A DNA stretch of 52,999 bases from Patescibacteria group bacterium (GTDB lineage Bacteria > Patescibacteriota > Microgenomatia > UBA1400 > Chisholmbacteraceae). The stretch lies in contig JADFLW010000010.1 in NCBI GenBank assembly GCA_022564195.1, positions 1-52,999 of the forward strand. The letters run 5' to 3'. Positions within the stretch are counted from its first letter, which is position 1. Each line of letters opens with the position of its first letter. Both the position numbers and the translations under genes were made by a program. Shown one piece after another: positions 44,790 through 52,816 of this stretch. Below the pieces are notes generated by a model, which was not told where the DNA came from, searched no databases, and saw nothing but the letters and a program-made list of their open reading frames with translations.

Positions 44790-44923
44790 CCCCAAGGGAT
44801 ATAATAAATGGTGAGCTTGTCGAATCCATTCCCCGTGGGGTCACACAGAATATTTTCTATCAAACTTCCGAGGTGTCTTGAGAATATCACTCCGGGAGTG
44901 AGAGGATAGGGAGTGAGAGGATA
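44790..44923 (+). repeat. Long direct repeat with tRNA-Glu end, copy 2
   Basis: It repeats 43877-43996, including the 19-base tRNA-Glu end at 44828-44846. Its last 15 bases (GGGAGTGAGAGGATA) are duplicated in tandem up to 44923. Confidence 0.8.
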
Positions 44924-45088
44924 CTGGGTGGTTAATTCTCTTTAAACGCCTAGGCAGGAAGCTAAAGACTTAGTTCATCATATGCGGTTACATCTATGAC
45001 AAACTCAATAGTCACAGAAATACACTAGCGTAAGGTTTGAAGTCCCTATAGATATCCTCTAAAATATCTCTTGAAGTGTTCGTTGTAT

Positions 45089-45104
45089 GTCCCCGTGGGG
45101 TCAC
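45089..45104 (+). repeat. Third copy of the tRNA-Glu 3' end
   Basis: GTCCCCGTGGGGTCAC matches the tRNA-Glu T-arm/acceptor end. Flanking bases differ from the other copies. Confidence 0.65.
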
Positions 45105-45152
45105 TAAAAAATCTAAGTATTTTCAGTGTGATCACAGCAGTCGTAATTGAAA

Positions 45153-45686
45153 CTACTCCTCTGGAGGGGGTGGTAGGAACTCTTCTCCTGTATCTTTAGT
45201 TGCAGGTTCTGCTTTAAGCCATTCGATATATGTGCATCCGGTCGGTTTTCTAGCCTCTCTATCCCAGCCTGAGGTAGAACATTTCTTCATCTTTTTTCCC
45301 TTCACGCTGGTGTACAGCACGAGTTTTTTGCCACATTCTGGACAATCTTCTTCTAAAGGTTCAGTAACCCCTGTGATCCATTCAACATATTCGCAGCCGG
45401 TTGGTTTTTTGAGTTCGGCATCCCATCCTCCTTTACTGCACTTCTTCATCTTTTTGCCATACCTGGTTACCTGCAGCACTAGATTGGCACCACACTTGGG
45501 ACACTTTTCTTCAAGCTCTTCCGGTTCCGGAATTATCCATTTGGCGTAATCGCAACCTTCTGCTTTTCGAGTTTCCGGATTCCAAGAGCCTTTGCTGCAC
45601 CTTCTTAGCTGTTTCCCTGTTGGGGTTTCTGTTAACTCAGCTAAAGGTGCGCCGCACTTTGGGCATTTTTCATCGCCTTTTTCCAT
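45153..45686 (-). CDS. Triple topoisomerase-type zinc-ribbon protein
   Basis: A 177-aa protein made of three ~50-aa repeats, each CPxCGxxL, then a KxxxxCS...GW/SW segment and GCxYxxW. Examples are CPKCGANLVL with MKKCSKGGWD and GCEYVEW, and CPECGKKLVL with MKKCSTSGWD and GCTYIEW. Each repeat supplies four Cys, as in the zinc ribbons at the C-terminus of topoisomerase I, but no topoisomerase domain is attached. The tail is acidic and Pro-rich (EEFLPPPPEE). DNA or RNA binding is likely. It lies among tRNA-end repeats and may be cargo. Confidence 0.85.
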   Translation of the reverse strand: MEKGDEKCPKCGAPLAELTETPTGKQLRRCSKGSWNPETRKAEGCDYAKWIIPEPEELEEKCPKCGANLVLQVTRYGKKMKKCSKGGWDAELKKPTGCEYVEWITGVTEPLEEDCPECGKKLVLYTSVKGKKMKKCSTSGWDREARKPTGCTYIEWLKAEPATKDTGEEFLPPPPEE

Positions 45687-45809
45687 AAAGACACCCTATC
45701 ACTTTTAACCTGAAAGTAAAAGTAGATTTTTATTACTTCGTAATATAGGAGGGTTGAAGACTTTTAGTGATCTAATGTGAATTTGCGTTGGAAAATATTT
45801 TGTAACTTG

Positions 45810-45857
45810 GTGATAAAATCAAACAGAGTATTTGTACAATCACCCCCTAGGGTCACA
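45810..45857 (+). repeat. Direct repeat flanking typA, left copy
   Basis: GTGAT (45810-45814) pairs with ATCAC (45839-45843) around a CAAA/TTTG hairpin and is followed by CCCCCTAGGGTCACA, which resembles the tRNA-Glu end. The right copy is at 47936-47983. The inner part (GATAAAATCAAA...GT.TTTG) also resembles the start of the family 1 repeat. Confidence 0.65.
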
Positions 45858-45905
45858 AGGGTTGATACGCAAAACCGATCTTAATTATCTACTGATACAT
45901 TTTAG

Positions 45906-45934
45906 TTGCTAGATCTGCTTTTTCAGTGTAGAAT
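45906..45934 (+). promoter_or_regulatory. Promoter of typA
   Basis: TTGCTA (45906-45911), 17-nt spacer, TAGAAT (45929-45934). Five bases later is an ATG (45940) in frame with typA. Confidence 0.65.
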
Positions 45935-45944
45935 AAGCAATGAT

Positions 45945-45975
45945 TCGAAGAGTCGCTCTTCGAGCTTTTTGTTTT
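45945..45975 (+). terminator. Attenuator-like hairpin at the typA start
   Basis: An 8-bp perfect stem (TCGAAGAG/CTCTTCGA) with a 3-nt loop is followed by GC, five T, G and four T, ending directly at ATG 45976. By sequence it is an intrinsic terminator between promoter and gene. Confidence 0.55.
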
Positions 45976-47793
45976 ATGAACACTAAACATCTAAGAAACA
46001 TCGCCATCATTGCTCACGTTAATCATGGTAAAACTACCTTGATTGACCATCTATTAAAGCAGACTCACACCTTTGCCGACCATGACTCCCAGATGGTCCA
46101 AACCACTATTCTTGATAGTAATGACTTAGAGCGCGAACGAGGCGTTACTATTCTCTCGAAAAACACGGCCATCACTTGGAAAAATTACAAAATTAACATT
46201 CTAGACACTCCTGGTCACGCTGATTTTTCTGGAGAGGTTGAGCGAGTTTTAAACATGGCCGATGGCTGTCTCCTTCTTGTTGATGCCGCTGAAGGTGTTT
46301 TGTCTCAAACTCGATATGTTCTTTCCCTCGCTTTTACAATAGGCCTTACCCCTATTGTGATTATCAACAAGGTTGATCGCAAAGATCAACGAGTCAGTGA
46401 AGTTGTTGAAGAAATAAATGATCTCTTTCTCGAGCTAGCCACTCAAGAAAAACAACTAAACTTTCCTGTTCTCTACGCCATTGGCCGTCAAGGTATAGTT
46501 GGTAATAAAACCAAGCTAAACCCAGACAATTCTCTTACACTTACTGACAGCACTAACCTTGAACCCCTCTTCAAAACTATTATTAACAGCATCCCCGCTC
46601 CCACCGTTAAACAGGGGGTCGGCTTTCAACTCCAAGCCATTACCTTAGACCATGATGACCATAAAGGAACCTTAGTTATCGGCAAAGTCAGCCGTGGCCA
46701 AGTAAAAATCGGCGACTCCTTAGTTATCGTCCGCAACTCTCAAAAAATCAGCCAAGGTCGGGTTGAACACCTTTTTACTTTTCAAGGGCTAAAACAAATT
46801 CCCATCACGGAGACTCAACTAGGCGATATTGTTTCCGTAGCTGGCTTTGATCAAGTTAAGATTGGCGATACCCTCACCAGTCCTGAGCATCCCGAAGGGC
46901 TCCGCCCCTTACAAATTACTGAACCCACTATACAAATCCAGCTCTCTCCCTCCAACTCTCCACTGGTTGGCCAAGATGGCCAGTTCAATACTTATAGACA
47001 AATAAAACAAAGGCTTGATAAGGAATTGGAAACCAACGTGGGTTTAAAACTTCCAGCCGGAAATAACTCTGAAAGCTTCATTGTCGCCGGCCGAGGCGAA
47101 CTCCACCTCTCTATCCTCATTGAGACTATGAGGCGTGAAGGATATGAGTTCTCTGTAGCCAGACCAGAAGTGATCTTTAAAACCATTGATCATCAAATCA
47201 TGGAACCCTGGGAGGATCTAACCGTTGAGGTTCCCGAGACTCAAATCGGCATCATCATTAACGCTTTAAGCGTTAGAAAAGCTGAGATGACCAACATGCA
47301 AAACCTAAAAATCGGAGTCCGCTTATCCTATCAGATTTCCACTAGAAACTTAATAGGCCTTAGAAGCGAACTTATGGTCAAAACCTCTGGTGTCGCCGTT
47401 ATCTCCTCCCAATTTAATAGTTACAAACCTAAAGCAAAATCTGTTGATATACAAAGGAATGGTAGTTTGGTGGCCACCAAGTCCGGGCGAGCCCTAACTT
47501 ACAGCATCGAACACATTCAGCAAAGAGGTATTACTTTTGTTGAGCCGGGAGAACAAGTTTACCAAGGAATGATTGTCGGTCAAAACTCCCGCTCTAATGA
47601 TCTCTGGATCAACATCTGTAAAGGTAAAAAGCTAACCAATATGAGAGCCGCCGCCGCCGATGATACAGTGAAGATTGCTCCAGCCGTTAAACTTTCGCTA
47701 GAGCAATACCTAAACTTTCTCAATAACGATGAACTCCTAGAAGTTACTCCTAAACACTTAAGGCTACGAAAAAAGATATTAACTAGGAAATAG
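45976..47793 (+). CDS. typA: TypA/BipA ribosome-associated GTPase
   Basis: A 605-aa translational GTPase of the EF-G superfamily that acts on the ribosome under stress and in subunit assembly. The N-terminus is IAIIAHVNHGKTTLIDHLL (Asn replaces the usual Asp before HGKTT). Switch I is ERGVTILSKNTAI, G3 is DTPGHADFSGEVERV and G4 is NKVDR. Domain 2, the EF-G-like domains and the TypA-specific C-terminus (LRKKILTRK) follow. ATG 45976 is the family-typical start; an in-frame ATG at 45940 would add 12 residues. It is flanked by direct repeats, oriented opposite to most neighbours, and appears somewhat richer in A/T with C-ending codons. Confidence 0.95.
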   Translation: MNTKHLRNIAIIAHVNHGKTTLIDHLLKQTHTFADHDSQMVQTTILDSNDLERERGVTILSKNTAITWKNYKINILDTPGHADFSGEVERVLNMADGCLLLVDAAEGVLSQTRYVLSLAFTIGLTPIVIINKVDRKDQRVSEVVEEINDLFLELATQEKQLNFPVLYAIGRQGIVGNKTKLNPDNSLTLTDSTNLEPLFKTIINSIPAPTVKQGVGFQLQAITLDHDDHKGTLVIGKVSRGQVKIGDSLVIVRNSQKISQGRVEHLFTFQGLKQIPITETQLGDIVSVAGFDQVKIGDTLTSPEHPEGLRPLQITEPTIQIQLSPSNSPLVGQDGQFNTYRQIKQRLDKELETNVGLKLPAGNNSESFIVAGRGELHLSILIETMRREGYEFSVARPEVIFKTIDHQIMEPWEDLTVEVPETQIGIIINALSVRKAEMTNMQNLKIGVRLSYQISTRNLIGLRSELMVKTSGVAVISSQFNSYKPKAKSVDIQRNGSLVATKSGRALTYSIEHIQQRGITFVEPGEQVYQGMIVGQNSRSNDLWINICKGKKLTNMRAAAADDTVKIAPAVKLSLEQYLNFLNNDELLEVTPKHLRLRKKILTRK

Positions 47794-47935
47794 ACTTGAT
47801 ACAAATGGGGACTACATAGGGACGGTTCTTATTCCCTCTGGTCTTTGGTACATTACTTCTTAAATTTATAAAGTAAGTTAGGTGATGTATGGTAAAGAAA
47901 GAGAGTAATTCGATCGAAAAACTTCTTGTAATGTA

Positions 47936-47983
47936 GTGATAAATTCAAACAGGGTGTTTTTATCATCGCCCCTTGGGCTCACA
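47936..47983 (+). repeat. Direct repeat flanking typA, right copy
   Basis: It matches the left copy at 45810-45857 (GTGATAAA.TCAAACAG.GT.TTT, then CCCC and GGG.TCACA). In addition GTAATGT (47928-47934) and ACATTAC (47981-47987) close the whole element as a hairpin. Confidence 0.65.
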
Positions 47984-48032
47984 TTACATTCATGGAACAT
48001 GTATGATATTATTCTTGTTGATTGGAGGGTAA

Positions 48033-48287
48033 ATGCCTTCTCCTGAAGTAGTAGAGGAAACCTTGCAGAATGTAGCATTAGCTGGGCTTGTGGCACACGG
48101 GATCCTTTTCGAAATAAGAATGCGCAAAATGGAAAAGAATATTGAAAAGCTGCAAGAACTAGTTGGTGATAGTGAGGAAGTAGTAGGAGAAGGGGATGCA
48201 TCAGTTGAGCCGGACGCCCAAGAGATAGTGAGTCCTGAGTGGGAAGTTCCGGAAGGACAAAGTCTCCCAGAGCCTGTTCCCGCATGA
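48033..48287 (+). CDS. Small hypothetical protein, 84 aa
   Basis: Not recognised. The N-terminal half is helical (EETLQNVALAGLVAHGILFE, then RMRKMEKNIEKLQELVG with a short coiled coil); the C-terminal half is acidic and Pro-rich. GGAGGG lies five bases before the ATG and an intrinsic terminator follows at 48321, so it is very likely expressed. Confidence 0.65.
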   Translation: MPSPEVVEETLQNVALAGLVAHGILFEIRMRKMEKNIEKLQELVGDSEEVVGEGDASVEPDAQEIVSPEWEVPEGQSLPEPVPA

Positions 48288-48320
48288 TTCGGTTTCGACG
48301 CTTCTAGGATTTACCAAGAT

Positions 48321-48341
48321 ACGCTGTTTGAGCGTTTTTTT
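48321..48341 (+). terminator. Intrinsic terminator
   Basis: ACGCT, a 5-nt loop, AGCGT and a run of seven T (starting with the last T of the stem), after the 84-aa gene. Confidence 0.7.
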
Positions 48342-48343
48342 AT

Positions 48344-48520
48344 TCACTCTCCCGTTGCCTCTTCCTTTACTTCTGTGCTCTTTGCTGCTTCGGCGTGTTC
48401 AGGGCCGGAGCAGTCGCAGGCTGTCAAAGGCTGTTGGTGTTTAGCGCAACCAGAAGTTTGGCAGGCGCCTGGTTTGCCAGATACACCTCCGCAGCCACCG
48501 GTGCAGATGTAGTGTTCCAT
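48344..48520 (-). CDS. Cys-rich small metal-binding-like protein
   Basis: A 58-aa protein with six or seven Cys in the first half: YICTGGCGG, GACQTSGCAKHQQ, TACDCSGPEH. The spacing and nearby His suggest metal binding, in the manner of small metallothionein-like proteins. The start is fixed by an excellent ribosome binding site (AGGAGGTGA) seven bases before ATG 48520; the longer open frame to 48574 has no such support. Confidence 0.7.
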   Translation of the reverse strand: MEHYICTGGCGGVSGKPGACQTSGCAKHQQPLTACDCSGPEHAEAAKSTEVKEEATGE

Positions 48521-48605
48521 ATCCTCACCTCCTCTCCCGTTGTCTTTCACTTCATTATTCTCTTTACGCATCACCTATGTCAACTGAATTTCGGCAATGA
48601 GCTGA

Positions 48606-50114
48606 CTAGATTCTTTTCCTTTTTAAGATTAACGTTTTATCCGGAGTCTTCCAAACTCTTAATGTCATATATTCCTCGTTTGGGGTCTTGTAGTTGATGA
48701 AGTCAAGCTCTATAGGTTCTGATGTCTCCGGAATTATAAGATATACAAAGTGAGATTCAGATATTTCAGTCTTTGGTTCTACGGACTTTTGTTTTTGGGC
48801 TGTCCATTTGAAGAGATAGTCGAAGTCGTACGTGTAAATTGCCGGAGAGTAAGCGAAGACAGCAAATGGCTCTCCGCCTGCATCTTCATAGATTTGCTCA
48901 ACGATAGACTGTTTGGAGGCTAATGATTGAAATGTCAGTGGATTGTCGTTGAATGATTTCACAAAGTTGGTTCCACTGATGAGCAATAAATACCCAATCC
49001 AAATGGCGAGAATTTTTTGCAGAAGTGGTGATTTGCTCAAGATGAAGCCAACCAGAAGCAAGAAAACGATCTCGACACCAATGAAGTGATAATGCCAGAT
49101 GGGATTGCTGGCTGTGAGGAAGATCGTTAAGGTGCTGACGATTATTAAACCGAGAAAAAGAATCAATCTTTTATCACCATTTGAGAACTGGATCTTCTTT
49201 CGGACTGCGAAGCTTATAATGAAGGCAATGCCAATTGCGTAGACTAGCAATAAGTATGGCCGAGAAATCTGTAGGAGCCTGCCCAATGTTCCGAAGAAGT
49301 ATCTCAGTATTTGAGTGTTATTGAATCCTTCCAGCGTAATATCGCTGATTCCCTGAGTCGCTTGCGAAATCGTTTTTACGATTGCCTTTGTTTGATGAAA
49401 TCCGTGGCGAAGTTCAAATGCGATGGTGGGGAGGAATGAGAGTAGTACACCGCCCAACACGTAGGCGGCTGCATTTACTCTAGTAAGTATCACGTTCTTT
49501 TTCAATCGCGTGGTTCGTGCGATATATAAAAAAGTTGCCAAAGTCGTTGCGACTCCAAACGCCATGTGGAAGTTGGTGAGCAAGCCGCTCACGAAGCCCA
49601 AGAAGACTAACTTGAGATATTCCCCTCTACTTTTGGGAGCAAAGTTTGCGTTGGTGAGGATGTAGACAAGAACGAGAAAGATTAGTGGCGCGAGATGGGG
49701 GTTCCAAAGATAGGTGGTGTAGTTTTTATAGGAGAAAATAAACAATAGCCATAGAAGCGGAAAAACGGCTTTCCCGAATGATTTTGTTACTTTGAACAGC
49801 ACATACGGGAATATCGTAAAGTACGGGACAAATTGGTAAACAATGGCAATAAAACGAGGGTCTTTTGAGATAAACAATCCGCTGCTGATAAGCCAAATCC
49901 AATATGGTCCATAAAAGACACCGGGAATGCCTGTCGGCGGTCCCAACAATGTCGGTTTTCTTAGATTATCTAAAGCCGAGAGGAAATCTCTGGCTGGGTC
50001 GTACCAAAATGGAATACTCCCGGTTAGGATGTCCTTTAGAGAAACAAGCAGCGGGAGTACAAATAGTAGGCTTAAGAGAAGGCCATATCTTTTTGAGTGA
50101 AAGGAAAATTTCAT
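48606..50114 (-). CDS. GT-C-like multipass glycosyltransferase
   Basis: A 502-aa membrane protein with about ten to eleven hydrophobic helices. The first loop has FWYDPARDFLSALDNL (about 36-51), an acidic site typical of lipid-linked-sugar glycosyltransferases of the GT39/ArnT (GT-C) type. The C-terminal ~100 residues are soluble (SIVEQIYEDAGGEPFAVFAY). It would transfer sugars from a polyprenyl carrier outside the membrane. Its start overlaps the stop of the next gene by four bases. Confidence 0.82.
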   Translation of the reverse strand: MKFSFHSKRYGLLLSLLFVLPLLVSLKDILTGSIPFWYDPARDFLSALDNLRKPTLLGPPTGIPGVFYGPYWIWLISSGLFISKDPRFIAIVYQFVPYFTIFPYVLFKVTKSFGKAVFPLLWLLFIFSYKNYTTYLWNPHLAPLIFLVLVYILTNANFAPKSRGEYLKLVFLGFVSGLLTNFHMAFGVATTLATFLYIARTTRLKKNVILTRVNAAAYVLGGVLLSFLPTIAFELRHGFHQTKAIVKTISQATQGISDITLEGFNNTQILRYFFGTLGRLLQISRPYLLLVYAIGIAFIISFAVRKKIQFSNGDKRLILFLGLIIVSTLTIFLTASNPIWHYHFIGVEIVFLLLVGFILSKSPLLQKILAIWIGYLLLISGTNFVKSFNDNPLTFQSLASKQSIVEQIYEDAGGEPFAVFAYSPAIYTYDFDYLFKWTAQKQKSVEPKTEISESHFVYLIIPETSEPIELDFINYKTPNEEYMTLRVWKTPDKTLILKRKRI

Positions 50115-50362
50115 TTACGATTGAGAAAATCGAGCGAGACAATCACTGGCCACAATGGTACATGAACCGTCCAGAATTGTGGTGACTTCAGAAGGGCCGT
50201 GAGCATGGTCTGTACACCTCGGCAATTATCTCCTTTCAGACACTGAACACCACCAGGGTAGGCCCACACCAGATACCCCGACAACAACAAGAGGCCTGTG
50301 AGGTAGTATATGAGGAAATAGTACAGTGCGTTTCCTACTCGTCTCTTCGTTTTTGCATTCAT
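50111..50362 (-). CDS. Small two-helix membrane protein
   Basis: An unrecognised 83-aa protein. Hydrophobic segments are at about 11-34 (ALYYFLIYYLTGLLLLSGYL) and 62-78, with two Cys (VQCLKGDNCRG) in the loop between. It overlaps the GT-C-like gene by four bases, so it is probably a partner of that enzyme. Confidence 0.65.
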   Translation of the reverse strand: MNAKTKRRVGNALYYFLIYYLTGLLLLSGYLVWAYPGGVQCLKGDNCRGVQTMLTALLKSPQFWTVHVPLWPVIVSLDFLNRK

Positions 50363-50386
50363 CGCTATTTCTTCCTAATGATGCAT

Positions 50387-50746
50387 TTAGCCTGTAACAT
50401 TCTTGATGTGCCGCAGTCTCAGAAGCGCGCCTTCATCATCAACGTCGATGGCCACGACATCGATTCTTAATCTGTCAGGAAGGCTCGGATGGTTCTTTTT
50501 AAACCACAGTGCTGTTTTTGTGATTGATCGAAGCTTCCTCGGTGTCACTGCCGACTCCGGAGTGCCGTACTTTTTGCTCCAGCGGGTTTTCACTTCGACG
50601 AACACGAGGGTTTTTGTGTCTTTGACAACAAGATCTATCTCTCCAATGGGGCAGGAGAAGTTTCGATCAACGAATCGGTAGCTATGACCCGTAAGATAGT
50701 CGAGGGCGATGTCTTCACCCCTTTTTCCCAGATTTTTTCTTTTCAC
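50387..50746 (-). CDS. YraN family (UPF0102) predicted endonuclease
   Basis: A 119-aa protein of the restriction-endonuclease fold: GKRGEDIALDYLTGHSYRFV, NFSCPIGEIDLVVKDTKTLV and FVEVKTRW give the E...D...ExK catalytic pattern, and LRIDVVAIDV ends it. The start is GTG 50746, inside the last 32 nt of rplS. Its substrate is not established in the family. Confidence 0.92.
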   Translation of the reverse strand: MKRKNLGKRGEDIALDYLTGHSYRFVDRNFSCPIGEIDLVVKDTKTLVFVEVKTRWSKKYGTPESAVTPRKLRSITKTALWFKKNHPSLPDRLRIDVVAIDVDDEGALLRLRHIKNVTG

Positions 50747-51086
50747 CTTGTACCATTTCCTTTACAGGTGATTTGATTTTAGTAGCCTGTTTACCGATGC
50801 GTTTTCGCAAGTAGTACAGTTTGCTTCTTCGAGGGTTTCCCTGTTTTACAACCGACACCCGTTCGATACCTGGGGATGCCACCGGCCATATTCGCTCAAC
50901 ACCTATTCCTCCGCTAGCAATTTTGCGAACCGTGAAGGACTTTCCCATTTCCCGGCCCTTGATTGCAATGACCACGCCTTCAAATGCTTGGGTACGTGTT
51001 TTCCCTTCCTCATGAATTTTTTGGTAGACACGTATGGTGTCGCCCACACGGATTGTTTGATTCTTCACTTCTGTCGCAATCGCCAT
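50715..51086 (-). CDS. rplS: 50S ribosomal protein L19
   Basis: About 123 aa. It has the family core: IRVGDTIRVYQKIHEEGKTR, QAFEGVVIAIKGREMGKSFT, GIGVERIWPVASPGIERVSV and RRSKLYYLRKRIGKQATKI, with a Lys-rich tail. ATG 51086 is preferred because it starts just before the conserved domain; TAGAAT lies ten bases upstream. It follows pyrG by 35 nt and overlaps yraN by 32 nt. Confidence 0.96.
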   Translation of the reverse strand: MAIATEVKNQTIRVGDTIRVYQKIHEEGKTRTQAFEGVVIAIKGREMGKSFTVRKIASGGIGVERIWPVASPGIERVSVVKQGNPRRSKLYYLRKRIGKQATKIKSPVKEMVQGEKKKSGKKG

Positions 51087-51121
51087 ACTTTGTGTGATTC
51101 TATCAGATCTAGCGTTTCGCC

Positions 51122-52780
51122 TCAAGGGCTGGACTTTGCTGCTTGTTTGATGAATCCAATGAAAATCGGGTGAGGGCAGAACGGGCGAGACTTGTATTCC
51201 GGATGAAATTGGGTTCCCAAGAAAAATGGATGCAGTCCACCTCTCAACTCCATGGCTTCAACTAATTTGCCATCGGGACTCATGCCAGAGACAACATAGC
51301 CTTTCTTTGTGAGTTTTGCGAGGATTTTGTTGTTCACTTCGTAGCGGTGTCGATGTCTTTCCTCAATAGTTCCGTTTTTCATCCTGTTTATTCCATTCCC
51401 CCACTGCCGATAAAGATCATGGAGAATCGTTGCCTTTTTCACAACACACGGCCAAGAACCAAGTCGAATTGTTCCTCCGTATTGATGCTTTTTTAGGTAC
51501 TCTTTCTGGTCAGGCATGATGTGGATGACAGGATGCGCGGTTTTCGGGTTTACCTCTTCGGAGTTGGCGTTTTTGAGTCCAACAACGTTCCGTGCAAATT
51601 CTACTGTTGCTAACTGCATGCCGAAACACAAGCCTAAGTATGGGATTTTTTGTTCTCTCGCGAAACGCGATGCCAGAATCTTTCCCTCCACGCCACGACT
51701 CCCCCATCCTTGTGGGACAACGATTCCGTCCGGATCAATTTTTCTTAGTGGTTTTGTGCCGTGCTTTTCCAGATCGGAAGAGTCGATCGGGACAATTCTT
51801 AACGCTTTTTGTGAAAACGCAGCGGCGTGGGTCAGCGCCTCAAGCACCGAAATGTAGACATCCTTATGGAGATCTCGGCCGTGCTTTGTATATTTACCAA
51901 CAAGAGCGATGGTTACCGGATTCTTGGAAAGATCGGTTTTGGCAACAAAAGCCTTCCATTGGTGAAGATCCTTCTCTCTGGGTTTTAAGTCAAACAGGTG
52001 AAGGATTTTTTCTGCAATTTTAGCCTTTTCTAAGTTTAAGGGAATCTCATAGATGTTTTTGACATTCGGATTGTCAATGATGTGATCCGGATCGATAAAG
52101 GAGCGGGTTGCGATCGTTTCTATCCGAGGGTGATCGATGGCTATTTCGCCTCGAGTTATGATGAAGTCAGGAAAAATTCCTGTTTCTCGCAAGTGTGCCA
52201 CTGCATGTTGCGTCGGCTTGGTTTTTAACTCTCCGACGTTTTTCAGGAACGGGAGAAATGTCACCAAAACATAGGCACTCGGATATTCTCTGCCAAGCTC
52301 CCTTGCAGCATGAAGGAACGGTTTGTTCTCAAGATCACCCGTTGTTCCTCCAATTTCAACGAGAACCACTTCTTCATCTTTCAGGGGTTTGATGAGCATT
52401 CGTTTGATTTCATTAATGACATCGGGAAACATTGATGCGTCGTGCCCTCTGTATTTCATCTGTCGCTCATTGGCGATGACGTTTGCAAATACTTTTCCTG
52501 TAGTGATGTTGTGTTGTTTGGTCAGCGACTGGTTAAGGAAGCGTTCGTAGTGACCAATGTCCTGATCAATCTCTCCACCGTCGTCAGTCACGAATACCTC
52601 ACCGTGCTCTGCCGGGCGCATGGTCCCAGCGTCGATGGAGATGTACGGATCGATCTTTATCGCTGTTACTTTGTATCCTAAGGATTTGATGAGCAGTGCT
52701 ATTGAGGCTGTGGTTATTCCTTTCCCTATTCCGGAGAGGACTCCACCAATGATGAAGATGAACTTCGGTGTTTTATGCAT
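51122..52780 (-). CDS. pyrG: CTP synthase
   Basis: This 552-aa enzyme makes CTP from UTP, ATP and glutamine. The synthase domain begins KFIFIIGGVLSGIGKGITTA (P-loop) and includes KIDPYISIDAGTMRPAEHGE and VEIGGTTGDLEN. The glutamine amidotransferase domain has GLCFGMQLATVEFARN (catalytic Cys), and the His-Glu pair in GTQFHPEYKSRP. ATG 52780 matches the family start. Confidence 0.97.
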   Translation of the reverse strand: MHKTPKFIFIIGGVLSGIGKGITTASIALLIKSLGYKVTAIKIDPYISIDAGTMRPAEHGEVFVTDDGGEIDQDIGHYERFLNQSLTKQHNITTGKVFANVIANERQMKYRGHDASMFPDVINEIKRMLIKPLKDEEVVLVEIGGTTGDLENKPFLHAARELGREYPSAYVLVTFLPFLKNVGELKTKPTQHAVAHLRETGIFPDFIITRGEIAIDHPRIETIATRSFIDPDHIIDNPNVKNIYEIPLNLEKAKIAEKILHLFDLKPREKDLHQWKAFVAKTDLSKNPVTIALVGKYTKHGRDLHKDVYISVLEALTHAAAFSQKALRIVPIDSSDLEKHGTKPLRKIDPDGIVVPQGWGSRGVEGKILASRFAREQKIPYLGLCFGMQLATVEFARNVVGLKNANSEEVNPKTAHPVIHIMPDQKEYLKKHQYGGTIRLGSWPCVVKKATILHDLYRQWGNGINRMKNGTIEERHRHRYEVNNKILAKLTKKGYVVSGMSPDGKLVEAMELRGGLHPFFLGTQFHPEYKSRPFCPHPIFIGFIKQAAKSSP

Positions 52781-52785
52781 GAGAT

Positions 52786-52815
52786 AGCCTACCACTAAAT
52801 TCGTTTGAGCGTCAA
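52786..52815 (-). promoter_or_regulatory. Leaderless promoter of pyrG
   Basis: TTGACG (52810-52815), 18-nt spacer, TAGGCT (52786-52791), five bases to ATG 52780. Confidence 0.5.
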
Positions 52816-52816
52816 T

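Noticed and set aside
44601-44795. Minus-strand frame of 64 codons in the cassette region
   Set aside because: It crosses repeat sequence, has no ribosome binding site or promoter, and matches no family I know.
43841-47990. Integrase or transposase gene in the cassette region
   Set aside because: I looked on both strands; the frames there are the unknown protein, the zinc ribbons, typA and shadows. No recombinase motif is present.
47878-48285. Minus-strand frame of 135 codons
   Set aside because: Antisense to the 84-aa gene that has a ribosome binding site and terminator, and it spans the typA-flanking repeat.
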